Assembly (NCBI GenBank): GCA_964244725.1
Contig: CAXTJQ010000002.1
Location: forward strand, 62,001-126,000
Source of the DNA: Kumtagia sp964244725
Lineage (GTDB): Bacteria; Pseudomonadota; Alphaproteobacteria; Rhizobiales; Rhizobiaceae
DNA length: 64,000 bases
Reading direction: 5' to 3'
Below the pieces are notes generated by a model. It worked only from the letters and a program-made list of their open reading frames with translations, made no database searches and had not been told where the DNA came from. Shown here one piece after another: positions 1 through 9,400 of the stretch. Each line of letters starts with the position of its first letter. The first letter of the stretch is position 1. Both the position numbers and the translations under genes were made by a program.

Positions 1-261
1 CCAGATCGGAATGAAATTCGCCGACGGCACGACCATATCGAAGCCGTGGCCGCCCTGGCGGATCTTGGCGAGCGCGGTGTCGTTGGAATCGTAGTCGGTG
101 ATCGTCACCTTGACCTTATACTGGCCCTCGAATTTCTTGATCATTTCGGGGCTGGTGTAATTGCCCCAATTGTAGATGTTCAGCACGCCCTCGGCCGCCG
201 CGAGGCTGGTCGAAGCGAGAAGCGCGAGGCCGATGGCGGCCACGGTCGATGTCCATTTCAT
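1..261 (-). CDS. potD: Polyamine ABC transporter substrate-binding protein, partial (N-terminus)
   Basis: The first 87 codons of a periplasmic binding protein are present and the gene continues past the left edge. The ATG at 259-261 begins a signal peptide (MKWTSTVAAIGLALLAST, cleavage near SLAAAEG). The mature part starts LNIYNWGNYTSPEMIKKFE, typical of PotD/PotF spermidine-putrescine binding proteins, and later shows TDYDSNDTALAKI. It lies 21 bp downstream of potC in a four-gene potABCD operon. By family it would bind spermidine or putrescine and deliver it to PotBC. The exact polyamine cannot be told from this fragment. Confidence 0.85.
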   Translation of the reverse strand, partial: MKWTSTVAAIGLALLASTSLAAAEGVLNIYNWGNYTSPEMIKKFEGQYKVKVTITDYDSNDTALAKIRQGGHGFDMVVPSANFIPIW

Positions 262-282
262 GATCGAACTCCCATTTTCCAT

Positions 283-1083
283 TCAGGTCTGCCTTCTGCT
301 GATGAAAAAGAACAGCGTGACGATGCCGACCGACAGCAGCAGGAACACGGCCGATATCGCATTCATCTCGGGCGAGATCGCGCGGCGAAGCTGCCCGAGC
401 ATGTAGGTCGGCAGCGTATCCTGGCCGCCCGATTTGACGAAATTGGTGATGACGACGTCATCCAGCGAGATCACGAATGCAAGCATCAGTCCGGCGAGGA
501 TGCCGGGCCAGAGCAAAGGCAGAGTGATGCGCCTGAAGGCGCGCCATGGCGTGGCGTAGAGGTCGGCCGCAGCGCGCTCCAGCGTCAGGTCCATGCTTTC
601 CAGGCGTGCGCGGATCGGCAGGTAGGCGAAGGGAATGCAAAATGCGGCGTGGGCGGCGATCAGGTAGCCAAGCCCGGAATATCCTGTCGCCACCTTCACT
701 CGCGAAAAGAAAATCAGCAGCGCGACCGCCGTCACGATTTCGGGAACCATCAGCGGCTGGTTGATAAAGGCGTATTTGAACGTGAGGCCCCGATAGGGCG
801 CGGTGCGCGTCGTGGCGATCGCGGCCATGGTCGCGGCGATGGTGGCGAGAATGGCGGCCGAGCCCGCGATCTGCAATGAGCGCCAGGACGCCTCGATGAC
901 CTGGGCGTTGTTCCACGCCGAGACGAACCAGCGGAAGGAAACTCCCTCCCACTGGGCGATCGAACTGCCCGAATTGAAGGCGTAGATGACCAGGATCGCG
1001 ATGGGCGCGTAAAGCGCGGCGAAGCAGATCATGGCGATCGCCGTGAATCCAGGCTGGCGGCGGATCGAGAACGGCTTAGCCAT
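283..1083 (-). CDS. potC: Polyamine ABC transporter permease PotC-like
   Basis: A 266-residue inner-membrane permease of the binding-protein-dependent transport family with about six membrane segments. The first is around residues 10-35 (FTAIAMICFAALYAPIAILV). The EAA-type loop near residue 180 contains AAADLYATPWRAFRRITLPL. I chose the ATG at 1083 (MAKPFSIRR) because it overlaps the end of potB by 8 bp, a usual translationally coupled arrangement. An upstream start at 1116 would lie deeper inside potB. It forms the transmembrane channel with PotB. Confidence 0.88.
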   Translation of the reverse strand: MAKPFSIRRQPGFTAIAMICFAALYAPIAILVIYAFNSGSSIAQWEGVSFRWFVSAWNNAQVIEASWRSLQIAGSAAILATIAATMAAIATTRTAPYRGLTFKYAFINQPLMVPEIVTAVALLIFFSRVKVATGYSGLGYLIAAHAAFCIPFAYLPIRARLESMDLTLERAAADLYATPWRAFRRITLPLLWPGILAGLMLAFVISLDDVVITNFVKSGGQDTLPTYMLGQLRRAISPEMNAISAVFLLLSVGIVTLFFFISRRQT

Positions 1084-1996
1084 GCCGTATCTCCGTATTG
1101 CCGGCGTTGCGGACATAGGCCAGCAAGGCGAGCATCACGATCGCCATCACGGCGATCGAAAGCGCTGCGCCGAGCGGCCAGTTGCGGCCCTGGCCGAACT
1201 GCAACTCGATCAGATTGCCGATCATCAGGTTCTTTCCGCCGCCGAGGATGCTCGGGGTCACATAGGCGCCGAGCGAGGGGATGAACACCAGGATGGAGCC
1301 TGCGATGACGCCCGGCTTGACCAGCGGCAAGATAATTCGGCGCAGCACCTGAAACCGGGTGGCGTAAAGGTCGTATCCGGCCTCCACCAGGCGAAAATCG
1401 AGTTTTTCCATGCTGGCGTAGAGGGGCAAAACCATCAACGGCAAGTAAACGTAGACCATGCCGACCATGATGGCGAAATCGGTGAACAACATCTGGATCG
1501 GCCGCTCGATAAGGCCGGTCGCGAGCAGCAGCTTGTTGACCACGCCTTCGTTGCGGATGATTTCCAGCACCGCGAAGGTGCGGATCAGCAAGTTCGTCCA
1601 GAATGGGATCGTGATCAGGAACAGCCAGATCTCGCGCGTCCGCTCCGAGCGGGTGGCGATGAAATAGGCGGTCGGAAAACCGAAGATGGCGGTGAGCACC
1701 GTCGTGCCCAGCGCCAGTTTGACAGAACGCCAGAAAATCGAGAGATGCGCGTCGGCGAACGACAGAGTGTCGTCGAACACATCGCGTTCGAGCAGGACGG
1801 ATACCCACGCATCCGTCGAGAATTGCCATTTAACGTCGCCATAAGCGCCGGGCGCCAGGAACGAATAAAGCACAACGATCAGCAGCGGTCCGGTGGCGGC
1901 GAGCAGGATGATGACCAGCGCGGGAGCCGAGAGAAACCAGCGGTTGCGGATATCCCGGCGGTCTGCATCGCGGATGATGTCCTGCGCGCTCGCCAT
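1076..1996 (-). CDS. potB: Polyamine ABC transporter permease PotB-like
   Basis: A 306-residue integral membrane permease. The N-terminal membrane segment lies at about residues 20-45 (ALVIILLAATGPLLIVVLYS), followed by a periplasmic loop and five further segments. The cytoplasmic EAA-like loop (EAGYDLYATRFQVLRRIILP) contacts the ATPase. The PSLGAYVTPSILGGGKN stretch is typical of PotB/PotH. It starts 3 bp after the potA stop and its end overlaps potC, so potABC are probably translated together. Confidence 0.9.
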   Translation of the reverse strand: MASAQDIIRDADRRDIRNRWFLSAPALVIILLAATGPLLIVVLYSFLAPGAYGDVKWQFSTDAWVSVLLERDVFDDTLSFADAHLSIFWRSVKLALGTTVLTAIFGFPTAYFIATRSERTREIWLFLITIPFWTNLLIRTFAVLEIIRNEGVVNKLLLATGLIERPIQMLFTDFAIMVGMVYVYLPLMVLPLYASMEKLDFRLVEAGYDLYATRFQVLRRIILPLVKPGVIAGSILVFIPSLGAYVTPSILGGGKNLMIGNLIELQFGQGRNWPLGAALSIAVMAIVMLALLAYVRNAGNTEIRHG

Positions 1997-1999
1997 GGG

Positions 2000-3100
2000 T
2001 CAGTCCTTGAGGATCTGCGCCGCGTCGGCGCTGATGGCGATGCCGACGGCCTCGCCCCTTTCGAAGCCGCAAGGACCGCTCTGGCTATTTTGCTGGCGCA
2101 CGACGAAAGGCGACCCGTCATCGAGGCGGATGTGGAAATGCGTATCGGTGCCGAGGTAGACGATGTTGTCGACGACGCCACACAGCGCGCCGCCTTCTCG
2201 CGTCTTCAGGGCGCGGGCGTGTTCCGGCCGCACGACCACGGTGACGGCGCCCGATGGATGGGCGCCCGCCGGATAGGTGGCCGCGATCTCCGAGCCGGAG
2301 GCGAGGCGAACCTTTGCAAGCGCGCCGTCGATGGTCATTACTTCGGCGGCGAGAAAGTTGGTCTCGCCTATGAAATCGGCGACGAAGCGCTCGGCCGGCC
2401 TGTCGTAGATGTCCCACGGCGTGCCGACCTGAAGAACCTTGCCGGCCGACATCACCGCGATGCGGTCCGACATGGTGAGCGCTTCTTCCTGGTCGTGGGT
2501 GACGAAGATGAAGGTGATGCCGGTCTCATGCTGCAGGCGCTTCAATTCGATCTGCATCTCCTTGCGAAGCTTGTAGTCGAGCGCCGAAAGCGGTTCGTCG
2601 AGCAGCAGCACCTTCGGCTGAGGGGCGAGCGCGCGCGCCAGCGCGACGCGCTGCTGTTGTCCGCCCGAAATCTGGCTGGTCCGGCGACCGGCGAGCGCCT
2701 CCATCTGCACCAGCTTCAGCATCGCGCCGACTCGCGCGTCGATCTCGGCGCGCGGCTTGCCTAGCATTTCAAGGCCGAAGGCAATGTTTTGCGCGACCGT
2801 CATGTGCGGAAACAGGGCATAGCTCTGGAAGACGGTGTTGACCGGCCGCTTGAACGGCGGAAGCGCCGCGATGTCTTCGCCATACAGGAAAATCTCACCC
2901 TCGCTCGGGTAGTCGAAGCCCGCGATCATCCGCAGAAGCGTCGTCTTCCCACAGCCGGACGGGCCGAGCAGCGTGAAGAACTCGTTCTGGCGAATCTGGA
3001 CAGATACGCGATCGAGCGCCGCGAACTGCGCGTCTCCGCTGCCGAATATCTTGCTGACCCGACGGGTCTCGATAGCATTCTTTTCCGGTTGATCCGGCAC
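2000..3100 (-). CDS. potA: Polyamine ABC transporter ATP-binding protein PotA-like
   Basis: The cytoplasmic ATPase of the polyamine importer, about 366 residues. It shows Walker A (GPSGCGKTT), the Q-loop (FQSYALFPHMTV), the signature SGGQQQR, Walker B (VLLLDEPLSALD) and the switch histidine (THDQEEALT). A C-terminal TOBE-type regulatory domain begins near residue 260 (GETNFLAAEV). I prefer the GTG at 3100 because conserved sequence (AIETRRVSKIFG) starts just after it and an AG-rich stretch precedes it. A GTG at 3166 would add 22 unconserved residues. It is the first gene of potABCD and is transcribed away from the amidohydrolase at 3258. Confidence 0.9.
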   Translation of the reverse strand: MPDQPEKNAIETRRVSKIFGSGDAQFAALDRVSVQIRQNEFFTLLGPSGCGKTTLLRMIAGFDYPSEGEIFLYGEDIAALPPFKRPVNTVFQSYALFPHMTVAQNIAFGLEMLGKPRAEIDARVGAMLKLVQMEALAGRRTSQISGGQQQRVALARALAPQPKVLLLDEPLSALDYKLRKEMQIELKRLQHETGITFIFVTHDQEEALTMSDRIAVMSAGKVLQVGTPWDIYDRPAERFVADFIGETNFLAAEVMTIDGALAKVRLASGSEIAATYPAGAHPSGAVTVVVRPEHARALKTREGGALCGVVDNIVYLGTDTHFHIRLDDGSPFVVRQQNSQSGPCGFERGEAVGIAISADAAQILKD

Positions 3101-3257
3101 GCATGGTCCCCGCTCGTCCTTCCCGCCGGCTTCTGGTTCGACCGGCTTGCCGCCAATAGTCAGCACATACAGTTATGCTTGGCAACGTGCTTGGCGGGAC
3201 GCGCTTGTGCGGAACGCGCTCGTACGGGTAGATTTCCATTCCGCCACGGGAGGTTGA

Positions 3258-4289
3258 ATGAAAACGATATTTTCACCGCTGCACAAAAAGCACGACGGGC
3301 AACTCGAACTGAACGGGAACGAGATGACGCCTGGTTTCGAGAAGCCATCGCGGGCCGAGTACATCCGCGCCCGCATCGAATCCGAAAAGCTAGGGCCGAT
3401 CCTGCCGCCTGAGGAACATGATTTGTCGGCGGCGAAACGGGTGCATCGCGACGACTACATCGATTTCCTGCCCGCTGTCTGGCCGGAGTGGGCCAGGACC
3501 GGCCGCGGCGGCTCCGCGATGGGCTTCACTTGGCCGACGCGCGGACTGCGCGGCGACAAGCGGCCCGCGACCATCGACGCATTACTCGGCTACTATTCCT
3601 TCGACGCCGGGGCTAGCTTTGTCTCCGGCACCTGGGAAGCCGTGAAATCGTCCTACGATGTCGCTCTCACAGCCGCCGGGCTGGTCAAAAACGGCGAGCG
3701 CGCCGCCTTCGCGCTCTGCCGTCCGCCCGGTCACCACGCCGGCTCGGGCTTCATGGGCGGGTACTGCTACATCAACAACGCCGCCGTGGTCGCGCAATGG
3801 TGCCGCGATCAAGGCGCGCCGCGGGTGTCGGTCCTCGATATCGACTATCATCACGGCAACGGCACGCAGGAGATCTTCTATGCCCGCGCGGACGTGCAGG
3901 TGCTGAACCTGCATGCCGACCCGATGACCGAATATCCGTTCTTCCTCGGCCATGCCGACGAGCGCGGGGAGGGCGCGGGCGAAGGGTTCAACGTGAACTA
4001 TCCAATGCCGTTCGGCACGGCTTGGGACGCCTGGAACGCATCTCTCGATGATGCATGCGCGAAGCTCGCGGCATATGCGCCGGATGTGGTCGTCGTTTCG
4101 CTCGGCGTCGACACGTTCGAGAAGGACCCGATCAGCAAGTTCAAGCTCAGGACCGAAGACTATCCGAGGATCGGCCGCCGCATCGCCAGCCTCGGCCTGC
4201 CGACGGTGTTCGTCATGGAGGGCGGCTACGCGGTCGAGGAAATCGGAGTCAATGCGGTAGGCGTCCTAACTGGTTTCGAGCAAAGCTGA
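3258..4289 (+). CDS. Acetylpolyamine amidohydrolase / histone deacetylase-family protein
   Basis: A 343-residue zinc hydrolase of the HDAC superfamily, close in length to the Mycoplana acetylpolyamine amidohydrolase. Catalytic features are visible: the tandem histidines PPGHHAG, the metal site DIDYHHGNGTQ, a second metal Asp in SLGVDTFEKDP, and the active-site tyrosine in EGGYAVEE. By family it deacetylates acetylputrescine or acetylspermidine to free polyamine plus acetate. Divergent transcription from potABCD fits polyamine uptake and use. It ends 18 bp before the convergent pbpC. Substrate specificity is inferred from context. Confidence 0.88.
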   Translation: MKTIFSPLHKKHDGQLELNGNEMTPGFEKPSRAEYIRARIESEKLGPILPPEEHDLSAAKRVHRDDYIDFLPAVWPEWARTGRGGSAMGFTWPTRGLRGDKRPATIDALLGYYSFDAGASFVSGTWEAVKSSYDVALTAAGLVKNGERAAFALCRPPGHHAGSGFMGGYCYINNAAVVAQWCRDQGAPRVSVLDIDYHHGNGTQEIFYARADVQVLNLHADPMTEYPFFLGHADERGEGAGEGFNVNYPMPFGTAWDAWNASLDDACAKLAAYAPDVVVVSLGVDTFEKDPISKFKLRTEDYPRIGRRIASLGLPTVFVMEGGYAVEEIGVNAVGVLTGFEQS

Positions 4290-4307
4290 GCGGACCGCGC
4301 CTTCTGG

Positions 4308-6395
4308 TCATTCCACAAAGACCTTGACGCTCGCGGCGCGGCCGACCGCATCGATGACGGTCAGCGTGGCGTAGCCGGCGCCGTCGGGCTGCCAGCTGGT
4401 GGTCCGGCGGCGCACCGCCTCGGCGAGCGGCTTGCCATTGGCGAGCCATCGGAACGGCGCGCGGCCGCCCTGAAGCTTCAGGACGAGCGGCGTCGCCGAT
4501 TGCCGCAGCGGCGCGAGCTCGACATGGGCGCCCTGCGGCGGAAAGACGATCGTCGGGGCGGGCTCGGCCGGCATCGCCGCCGATGCGACGAGCCCGTCGT
4601 CGGGCGTTCCGAAGCGCCTCAGCGTGACGGGCAACTTGTCGGGAGCCGCATGTTCCGATCCTGAAGGCCTCGGCTGTTGTGGCGCCGCTGCAAGCCCAGA
4701 GCGGGCGAACGCCTCGAACAGGATCGGCGCGGCCGAGACATAGCCCGCGAGGCCCGGTACCGAGCCGGAATCGACGCGTCCCGTCCAGACGCCAAGGACA
4801 TGGCGGCCGTCATAGCCGATCGCCCAGGCGTCTCGGTAGCCATAGGATGTCCCGGTCTTGTAGGCGATGGCGCGTGGGCTGGCGCCGTCCGGCGGACGCA
4901 CCCCCGACAGGATGTCGGTGACCTGCCAGGCGGCCTGCGGATCGAGCACGGCGCCGCCCGCAAGCGGCACAAACTTCGCTTCCGTTCCATCGCGTAATTT
5001 CTTGGCTTGGCCGCCATTGGCCAGCCCGGTATAGAGCTGGACGAGATCGCGCAGCGTCAGGCCGACGCCGCCGAGGCCGATCGCCAGGCCGGGCGTCTCG
5101 CCCGGTGGTAGCATCGGCGTGACTCCTGCGCTCCGGAACCGCGCGACAAGACGCGTCGGGCCGACCGCGTCGAGCAGCCGAATCGCCGGCACGTTGAGTG
5201 AAAGCTGAAGGGCTTGGCGGATCGAGACGTCGCCTTGGTAGCTCATATCGAAATTGCGCGGCCGGTAGCTGGCGAAGTTCGCCGGCTTGTCCTCGATCAG
5301 CGTTTCCTGTGCGACCAATCCCTGTTCGAAGCCAAGGCCATAGATGAACGGCTTGAGCGTCGAGCCCGGCGATCGCTCCGCCCTGGTCATGTCGATCCAG
5401 CCCGAGCGTTTGGAATCGAAATAGTCGGCCGACCCGACCGAGGCGTGGATGTCGCCCGTCTTGGCGTCGGCCAGGACTATGGCGACCGAGACCCTGTCGC
5501 CGAGCTTGGCCGCAGCCGTCTTGGCGACGGCCTCAAGAGCGGCTTGCGCCGATCTTTCGAGCGTCAATCTATGCCTTGTCTTCGCCGGTGCGGCGCGCAA
5601 CGCATCGTCGGCGAGATGGGCGGCGAATGCAGGCAGGGCGAGGCGCGTATCCGATACGCCGTCGAGCGAGGCGCGGGCCGCCTCGCGGTCTGCAAGCACG
5701 CCAGCCCGAACCATGCGGCGAAGGACACCGTCGCGCGCATTCTGCGCCGCCTCCCGGTTGCGATCCGGACGACGTCGCTCCGGCAATTGCGGCATGGCGA
5801 CCAGAAGCGCCGCCTCGGAAACCGTCAGGCGTTTCGGCTCCTTGCCGAAATAGGCGAGGGAAGCGGCGCGGACGCCCTCGATGTTGCCTCCATAGGGCGC
5901 GAGCGTCAGATAGCGTTCCAGGATCTCGCGCTTGCTCAGACGCCGTTCGATTTGCCACGCGCGCAGGATCTGGCGCAACTTGGAGCCGAAGCTCCGACCA
6001 TTGCGCGGCTCGATCAAGCGGGCCAACTGCATCGACAGGGTCGAGCCGCCGGAGACGATGCGACCGTGCGTCGCGACCTGTCCCGCGGCGCGCAGCAACG
6101 CCATGCCGTCGACGCCGGAATGCTCGTAGAATCGCTTGTCCTCGTAGGCGACGAGCATTTTCACCAGCTCCGGATTGACGTCTTCAAGGGCGACGCCGAG
6201 ACGCCAGTATCCATCGCTCGTCGCATAGGCGCGCAACAGAGCGCCATCGCGGTCGACCACCTCTTGCGAGACGGCAATCCTTTCAGGCAGCGGTGGCGGA
6301 AAGGCCTGGTCTAGTTGTTGAAGGGCAATGACCGAGAACGCTGCGACAACGCCAAGGATCGCTGCTCCAACCGCAACCCGTCTCGCGCCATTCAT
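4308..6395 (-). CDS. pbpC: Penicillin-binding protein 1C
   Basis: A bifunctional peptidoglycan synthase of about 695 residues. After an N-terminal membrane anchor (VAVGAAILGVVAAFSVIAL) comes a GT51 transglycosylase domain with EDKRFYEHSGVD and GGSTLSMQLARL. The transpeptidase domain follows, with SPGSTLKPF (SxxK), SLN and KTGTS. The C-terminus has the all-beta BiPBP_C domain of PBP1C (roughly the last 95 residues). The ATG at 6395 is favoured because GGAAGG lies 8 bases upstream. It starts 24 bp after the alpha-2-macroglobulin gene, a conserved bacterial pairing. Confidence 0.94.
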   Translation of the reverse strand: MNGARRVAVGAAILGVVAAFSVIALQQLDQAFPPPLPERIAVSQEVVDRDGALLRAYATSDGYWRLGVALEDVNPELVKMLVAYEDKRFYEHSGVDGMALLRAAGQVATHGRIVSGGSTLSMQLARLIEPRNGRSFGSKLRQILRAWQIERRLSKREILERYLTLAPYGGNIEGVRAASLAYFGKEPKRLTVSEAALLVAMPQLPERRRPDRNREAAQNARDGVLRRMVRAGVLADREAARASLDGVSDTRLALPAFAAHLADDALRAAPAKTRHRLTLERSAQAALEAVAKTAAAKLGDRVSVAIVLADAKTGDIHASVGSADYFDSKRSGWIDMTRAERSPGSTLKPFIYGLGFEQGLVAQETLIEDKPANFASYRPRNFDMSYQGDVSIRQALQLSLNVPAIRLLDAVGPTRLVARFRSAGVTPMLPPGETPGLAIGLGGVGLTLRDLVQLYTGLANGGQAKKLRDGTEAKFVPLAGGAVLDPQAAWQVTDILSGVRPPDGASPRAIAYKTGTSYGYRDAWAIGYDGRHVLGVWTGRVDSGSVPGLAGYVSAAPILFEAFARSGLAAAPQQPRPSGSEHAAPDKLPVTLRRFGTPDDGLVASAAMPAEPAPTIVFPPQGAHVELAPLRQSATPLVLKLQGGRAPFRWLANGKPLAEAVRRRTTSWQPDGAGYATLTVIDAVGRAASVKVFVE

Positions 6396-6419
6396 TGTGT
6401 AGACCTTCCTCACCAATCG

Positions 6420-9400
6420 CTACGGCACCTTGACCTCCATCATGCCGGCCGCGGTGCGGGCAGAATATTGCGGCCTATACATGTCCTCGACGCTCGCCGC
6501 CGGATGCGCGTAGACGCCTGGCGTAACTGCGCGCACGACATAAGCGAGAGTGACGGAGCGCGGGCTGTCGGCGTTGCGATCGAAAGCAGCGATGAAACGG
6601 TCGTCGCGGAACTCGAGATGCGCGGCTTCGGTGCGTTCCAGCCACGTGAAGTTCGACAGGTCGGCGCTCGACACCAGGCCCGGATTGTCGATCTCGAAGC
6701 CAGCCGGCAGCAGGTCGCTGACCAGCACCCGCGAGGGCCAGGTGTTGTCCTCGTCGACCTTGAGCACGACCACAAAACGCTCGTTCTGGGCGACCTCGGT
6801 GACATTGGCTTCTGTTCCGTCGAGCTTGTAGTAGGTCCGCTCAATCGAGAAACCGTCGCCGCCGGCAGGCAGCGGCTCGACCGGCGCGGCCACGGCCGTC
6901 ATCACGGCCTGCACCGTGGTTGCGCCGGCATTGGCGATCACGACCGGGCTTTCGACGAGCGTCTCGCCGTCGAAGCGCTCGGCGTAGACGCCGGTGTGGT
7001 CGACGCCGTTGATTTTGAGCTTCATGTCGGCGGCGTTTTTGCGCAGGCCGCGCGCGGCAAGCAGCGTCCAGGCGTCGTCCTGCGTGGTCGTCCAGCGCGC
7101 GGCCTTGCGGTCGGCGGAGACCATCGCGATCAGTTGCGGCACGACGCTCGGCATCGGCTGGCTCTCTGCCGCCAGCGAAAGCATGGCCGCGCCGTCGCGA
7201 AGCTTCGAGCCGTAATCGCCGCGGCTGTAGTCGTATTCGGGCTGCGACTTCGCAAGCTGCAGAGCGGCTTTGAACGTCGCCTCCGCGCGCTGCGGATCGC
7301 CGTAGAGCGACAGACTCGCCGCAATCTGGGCGACGGCAAGCGGACTGGTGAAAGCTTCCAGCTTGGTGTCGGCATAATACCGCAAATCGCCTACCGAAGC
7401 CTTCTTGTTGCGCGCTAGCACGTACAGCGCGTAGGCGATCTCACCGCCGCGATCCTCGAGGTCGAGATCGTAGCCAAGCGCGTTCTGCAGGTTGCCCAAT
7501 GCCCGAAGCATCGCTTCTCGCGGCACGTCGTAGTTGAGCTCGCGCGCCCTCGTCAGGAAATCGGTAACGTAGGAATCGAGCCAAAGGTCGCCCGACCCCG
7601 GTCCCCAGAGGCCGAAGCTGCCTGATGACGACTGGTTGTTCAGCACGCGGTAGATCGCATCCTGGACGCGGCCCTTAAGCAATGGATCGTCGTTCACGCC
7701 TGCGCCGGCGGCCAGTTCGTTGACATAGAGCAGCGGCAACGCGCGGCTGGTCGTCTGCTCGGAGCAGCCATAGGGATAGCGGTCGAGCGCCAGCAGCAGC
7801 GAGGGGACGTCGAACGCCGCAGACGGCGAGACCCCGACGCTGACATATGCGCCAGGCAAAACGCTTGCCGCGAGCAACCCCTGATCGACGCGCAGGCTGG
7901 CGCCGTTGGGGCCAAGGTCGACGACCATGCGGTTGGTGACGGGCAGGGTCGCGGGACGCACCGGGATCGACAGATGCTGCTCGACGGAGACGCCGGCTGA
8001 ATTCGCGAGCCTGATCGTCAGCCCGGCGTCGCCCGCCGTGCGCGCGACCAGCGGGACGGTAATGGACTGGCGCTTGCCGGCCGTGAGCGAGACCATTTCG
8101 GGCAGCGGGTCTTCGCCGGTGGACAGGTCGCCCGTCGTCTCGACGGCGAACTGGTAGTCGCCGTCCGGCGCGTCGGTGTTGGCGATGTCGAGCCGCATGA
8201 CCGCCTTGTCGCCGGGCGCGAGGAAGCGCGGCAGCCCGGCGGTGATCACGACCGGATCGCGGATGATCACGTCGCTGGAGGCGTGGCCGACCGCGTCCTT
8301 CGTCCAGGCGACGGCCATGATCCGCACCGTTCCGTTGAACTGCGGGATGTCGAAGTCGACGGTCGCCTTGCCGTCCGTGTCGAGCTTCACGATGCCGGAG
8401 AAAAAGGCGACGAGTTTTTCGGTCGGCGGCTTGCCCTGCGCGGTGAGGCCGGAGCCGTCGCCGCCGGTTCGCAGCCTGCCGGCGGCCCCGAGAGAGCCAT
8501 CGATCAACCGGCCGTAGATGTCGCGCAGTTCAAGTCCCATCTTCCGCTGCCCGTAATAAAAGCCGTCGGGATCGGGCGCCTTGTAGTCGGTGAGGTTGAG
8601 AATGCCGACATCGACGGCGGCGATCGTCACGTAGGCGTCGGTCATGGCGGGCAGGCCAGTGACCGCGACAGGAACCGTAAGCGGTTGGCGCGGCGCGCCC
8701 CTGGCTGCGGGGCTGAGAGCCACCGCCAACTTGCGCGCGCCAGGGTCGACGGTCAGCCATTTGAGGCCAATCGCGCGCGCCGGCATGCGTGATTCCTGCG
8801 CGTCGCCCGGGCGAAACAAGGTCGCCGTGACATAGGCGCCAGCGCCCCATTCGGCCGACACCGGAACGTCGATCGTCGCGCCGCCTTCCGGCACCGTCGC
8901 CGAAAGCGTCGTGAGCAACCGGTCGGCCCCGACCGTGACTAGAAGCCCGCCGGCAAAGCGCGGCGACACCTTGAGTTTGGCGATCTCGCCAGGTGCGTAA
9001 TGGTCCTTGTCAAGCGCGATCTCGAGACCGTCCGGCGTTTCCGTAGAGGTCGAGGCGACATACCAGCCGGAGTCGAATTCGACGCTCGAGACCGGACCAT
9101 TGGGCTCCGCGCTGTCGACTTCCAGACGATAGCGGCCCCAGTCGACCGGCATCGAAATCATTGCGCTGCCGTCTGCGGCAACGTCGACCGTCCCGTCGGC
9201 GACGGCCTTCGTGAAGGTCACCGGTTCGTAGCTCCAGGCGTCAGAGCTGCGGTACCACTGGTAGTTCCGCTCCACCTTGACCAGCGACCAGCGCGCGCCT
9301 GTGAGCGCCTTGCGGGCGCCGTTGGGATCGACGGCTATGATCGAGAATTTCGCGAGGCCGCCTTCCGGCACGGAATCGCTGAATTCGGGGCGGATGCCTA

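Noticed and set aside
1031..2764. A 577-codon open frame on the plus strand over potB/potA
   Set aside because: Antisense shadow of clearly conserved transporter genes; low-complexity composition.
5214..7418. Long plus-strand frames opposite pbpC and the macroglobulin
   Set aside because: Shadows of conserved genes; no ribosome site or domain.
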